A stretch of 64,000 nucleotides of DNA, from assembly GCA_963741135.1 (NCBI GenBank), contig CAVUHC010000004.1:62001-126000 (forward strand), in the 5' to 3' direction. Positions 61,966 to 64,000 of this stretch are shown piece after piece. Position 1 is the first letter of the stretch; each line of letters opens with the position of its first letter. The notes under the pieces were generated by a model. That model was not told the DNA's origin. It was given only the letters and a program-made list of their open reading frames with translations, and ran no database searches. Position numbers and translations under genes: made by a program. Origin of the DNA: Gp6-AA40 sp963741135 (GTDB taxonomy: Bacteria > Acidobacteriota > Vicinamibacteria > Vicinamibacterales > UBA2999).

Positions 61966-62018
61966 ATGCACAAAGCTCAAAGCCCAATGCTCAACCTTGC
62001 GCCTTGAGCCTTGTGCAT
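61966..62018. repeat. ATGCACAA-type hairpin downstream of the RNase gene
   Basis: A 15-base arm at 61966-61980 and its complement at 62004-62018 match at 14 of 15 positions. It lies between the RNase E/G stop and the stop of the convergent lipoprotein gene, where it may act as a shared transcription barrier. Word composition (CAAAGCTCAA and relatives) suggests another dispersed repeat family. Confidence 0.7.
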
Positions 62019-62026
62019 TTACGGCG

Positions 62027-62887
62027 TCAATATCCGCAGTACCCGGACACGTACACGCGGACATTCTTGCTCGTTCGCGAACTGCGCGTGCCCTCCCGGT
62101 CTTCGAGCACGAGGCTGACTTCCATACCTATGTATTTCTCGCCATTGTCATCCGCCGTGCTGCGTTCCTTGAAGAAATCGCAGCCGGTCGAGACCTCTAG
62201 GTCGCCCACCGGATCGGTTTTTCCGTCCGTGACGTTCGATCCGCCGATCGAATACGTCCAGATGTAGAAGCGGATGGCGCCGGCTGACGTCGAGGCGTCG
62301 ACCCGGCAATCGGTGTCGCCGTTCACATTGGTGAGGCTGCACTTGTCGTCGCCTTTGGCGGTGCCGGTGACCTTGAAACGCGCCACGGGCGGGACAATCG
62401 TGACGCGCAGGATCTGGTTAATGGCGACGTTCAGATATCGCGCGGTGATCTGGATGTCTTTCGATTCCGCAACGGTCGTCGTCTCGATGCGGAACGTCGC
62501 CGTCGTCGCGCCGGCGGGTACCGTTACGGTGCTCGACGCTGGACGCGCGAAGTCTCGATCCGACGTGGACAAGTCGATCGAGATGCCGCCGCTCGGCGCC
62601 GCGGTCGTGAGCGTCACGGTCCCGGTCGCTTCCTGCTGCGACTGAACGCGCGTCGGCGAAATCGTGAACGCCGATAGAGCAGCCGGTGCTGGCGGCGGGG
62701 TTGGCGCTGGAGTCGGCACCGGAGCCGGGGTTGGTGCAGGTGTCGGCGCCGGCGTTGGCGCAGGTGTCGGCGCGGGTACCGGGGTCGGGCTCGGCGTGGG
62801 CGACGAGTCGCTCCCGCACGCCATCACAAACGCCAGGATCAGAACCAGAAGGCCAGCACACAGGACGTGCGTTGTACTACGCAGCAT
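62027..62887 (-). CDS. Hypothetical lipoprotein with Pro-Thr/Ala linker and beta-sandwich domains
   Basis: A 286-aa protein. Signal peptide and lipobox (LVLILAFVMACGSD) are followed by a PTPAP repeat linker of about 45 residues, which would hold the domain away from the membrane. Residues about 75-170 resemble an Ig-like sandwich (FTISPTRVQSQQEATGTVTL, ASSTVTVPAGATTATFRIET). The C-terminal part has Cys residues (DDKCSL, DTDCRV, TGCDFF, SGYCGY) that could form disulfides. No enzyme motif was seen; adhesion or matrix binding is possible. Confidence 0.72.
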   Translation of the reverse strand: MLRSTTHVLCAGLLVLILAFVMACGSDSSPTPSPTPVPAPTPAPTPAPTPAPTPAPVPTPAPTPPPAPAALSAFTISPTRVQSQQEATGTVTLTTAAPSGGISIDLSTSDRDFARPASSTVTVPAGATTATFRIETTTVAESKDIQITARYLNVAINQILRVTIVPPVARFKVTGTAKGDDKCSLTNVNGDTDCRVDASTSAGAIRFYIWTYSIGGSNVTDGKTDPVGDLEVSTGCDFFKERSTADDNGEKYIGMEVSLVLEDREGTRSSRTSKNVRVYVSGYCGY

Positions 62888-63022
62888 GAATTGTCCTCAT
62901 CAGGAATTGCGGGGGTCACCGCATCGAACTCGGACCTACAGGGCGCCGCACAGACTATAGCGATTCAGCGACCACACCTCAAGCAAAACTGCGGAGAGTG
63001 CGCGAGTTGATGCTTGAGTTCG

Positions 63023-63994
63023 TTATCGTCGCGTGATCGAAATGTTCCCGCTGAATGCGCGTAGCGCGAGCATGGCGCTCGCGTCGCCGAATGCTCCCCG
63101 GACCGCGCGGCCGGAACTGACGGCCGCCTGACCCCTCCGCCCAAGCGCATCCTCGCCTCGGCGATCCACCGCGAAATCCGACTGGACCGTACCGCTGAAA
63201 GTGCTCGCGCGCAGCTCGAACCCGGTGCTCCCTGCGAGCATGAGCCGGACATCACCGGAGTGCGAGGTGAACTCGTACTGGCCATTTCGCACCAGCTCTC
63301 CCGCAAATTCGACGTTCCCGCTGACCGCCTTGGCAGTCATGCGCGTCGCTTGCGCATTCTCCACATGGATGTTTCCGCTCACCACGCCCAGCTGGACCGC
63401 CCGCGCCTTGAGGCCGCGGACCGTGATGCTGCCGTTCACGGTTTGCGCGACGGCGGAATCATCGGCGGCAGCGTCGGTGATCTCGATGTTGCCGGACACA
63501 CTTCGCAGCATGCCCAGCCGACGCGTCGCGACCGCGACCACATTGCCGGTGACGGTCTGCGCCCGAAGCTCGCCTCCGATTCTGGTCACTCGTATGTCGC
63601 CTGACATTGTCCGTATCGTGACGTTGGCGTCCTCAGGCACCGATACCGTGTAGTCCACTGAGCCCGGAAAATTGCGTGGCCGTGGGTACATCGTGCGCAC
63701 TTCGACCCGGTTCGCCTGCTCGACGACCTCGATGCCAATCATGCCCAGCAGCGTACGGGCGGCGTTCGGATTCGGACGCTGGACCCGCTTGATCGCCTCG
63801 ATGGTCACATCGCGTCCGCCCCCGCCGGTGACGACGATGGTCCCGGCGATGTTGGACAAGTCGAATGTGCCACTTTGATCCAGGTGCGCCGTTTTCGAGA
63901 ACCGTTCGGTGACGTCGGTCTGCGCGGCGGCCGGCGGCGCCGAGACGGCGGCGGCGAGCACGGCCATCGCAAGGACGCGGGAGACATTGATCAT
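63023..63994 (-). CDS. Secreted DUF4097-type beta-repeat protein
   Basis: A 323-aa exported protein. The signal peptide is MINVSRVLAMAVLAAAVSAP with AAAQ at the cleavage region. The mature part is a run of short strands with recurring SGDI/SGNI/SGNV turns (MSGDIRVTRIGG, VSGNIEITDA, VNGSITVRGL, SGNIHVENAQ, SHSGDVRLMLAG), the pattern of DUF4097 beta-helix-like proteins. Function of the family is not established; many lie beside anti-sigma or envelope-stress genes. The ATG is at 63992-63994, so anything controlling it lies outside the window. The 135 bases between it and the lipoprotein gene hold no recognised feature. Confidence 0.8.
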   Translation of the reverse strand: MINVSRVLAMAVLAAAVSAPPAAAQTDVTERFSKTAHLDQSGTFDLSNIAGTIVVTGGGGRDVTIEAIKRVQRPNPNAARTLLGMIGIEVVEQANRVEVRTMYPRPRNFPGSVDYTVSVPEDANVTIRTMSGDIRVTRIGGELRAQTVTGNVVAVATRRLGMLRSVSGNIEITDAAADDSAVAQTVNGSITVRGLKARAVQLGVVSGNIHVENAQATRMTAKAVSGNVEFAGELVRNGQYEFTSHSGDVRLMLAGSTGFELRASTFSGTVQSDFAVDRRGEDALGRRGQAAVSSGRAVRGAFGDASAMLALRAFSGNISITRR

Positions 63995-64000
63995 TGATTC

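Overview
The window is a high-GC bacterial chromosome segment from a Gram-negative-type cell. It encodes an outer-membrane beta-barrel end, a Wza-type export protein, lipoproteins, SppA and PpiD. Gene style (dense ATGA/GTGA overlaps), GC-rich codon use, the dispersed heptamer and palindrome repeats between genes, and the mix of families suggest an Acidobacteriota genome, possibly class Vicinamibacteria. That assignment is inference, because no rRNA gene is present.

Region 1 (1-28407, + strand) is one long exopolysaccharide/O-antigen locus. It starts with the end of an outer-membrane barrel protein and a Wza-like SLBB export protein. A nearly gapless operon follows: asparagine synthase, Wzm/Wzt-type ABC exporter, methyltransferases, many GT4-type glycosyltransferases, a UDP-galactopyranose-mutase-like flavoprotein, a polysaccharide deacetylase, a two-domain glycosyltransferase, a Cys-less asparagine synthase homologue, a Wzy-like polymerase, a carbamoyltransferase and a PglC-type priming sugar transferase. 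A geranylgeranyl-reductase-like flavoprotein and a methyltransferase follow, separated by a strong intrinsic hairpin terminator.

Region 2 (30552-38966) is the most unusual part. It holds a nucleotidyltransferase-fold gene (- strand) and two tandem secreted beta-propeller-like paralogues of 577 aa that share their upstream leader DNA. Next comes a compact peptide-modification cassette: HprK-like kinase, PqqD-like chaperone, radical SAM/SPASM enzyme, a 61-aa two-cysteine candidate precursor peptide, an S24/S26-type Ser-His peptidase and a prolyl-4-hydroxylase-like 2OG-Fe(II) dioxygenase. I read it as a probable RiPP (ribosomally made, modified peptide) system.

Region 3 (39138-46133) holds a GT-C-like membrane protein and, on the - strand, a second polysaccharide operon: carboxypeptidase-regulatory-like secreted protein, Wzz/Wzc tyrosine autokinase, O-antigen ligase and HAD-type nucleotidase. 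A candidate promoter lies at 46106-46133. Wza (region 1), Wzc and the ligase (region 3) and the ABC exporter (region 1) are probably parts of the same surface-polysaccharide economy.

Region 4 (46182-64000) is housekeeping and envelope biology: RlmD-type rRNA methyltransferase, FKBP lipoprotein, PQQ-type sugar dehydrogenase-like protein, SppA, PpiD, a GGDEF diguanylate cyclase, the rod-shape cluster mreB-mreC-mreD-mrdA-rodA, RNase E/G, a proline-rich-linker lipoprotein and a DUF4097-type secreted protein. mreB and mrdA each carry a single-base frameshift in otherwise perfectly conserved sequence, which looks more like base-calling error than decay. No tRNA, rRNA, CRISPR array, insertion sequence or prophage was seen.
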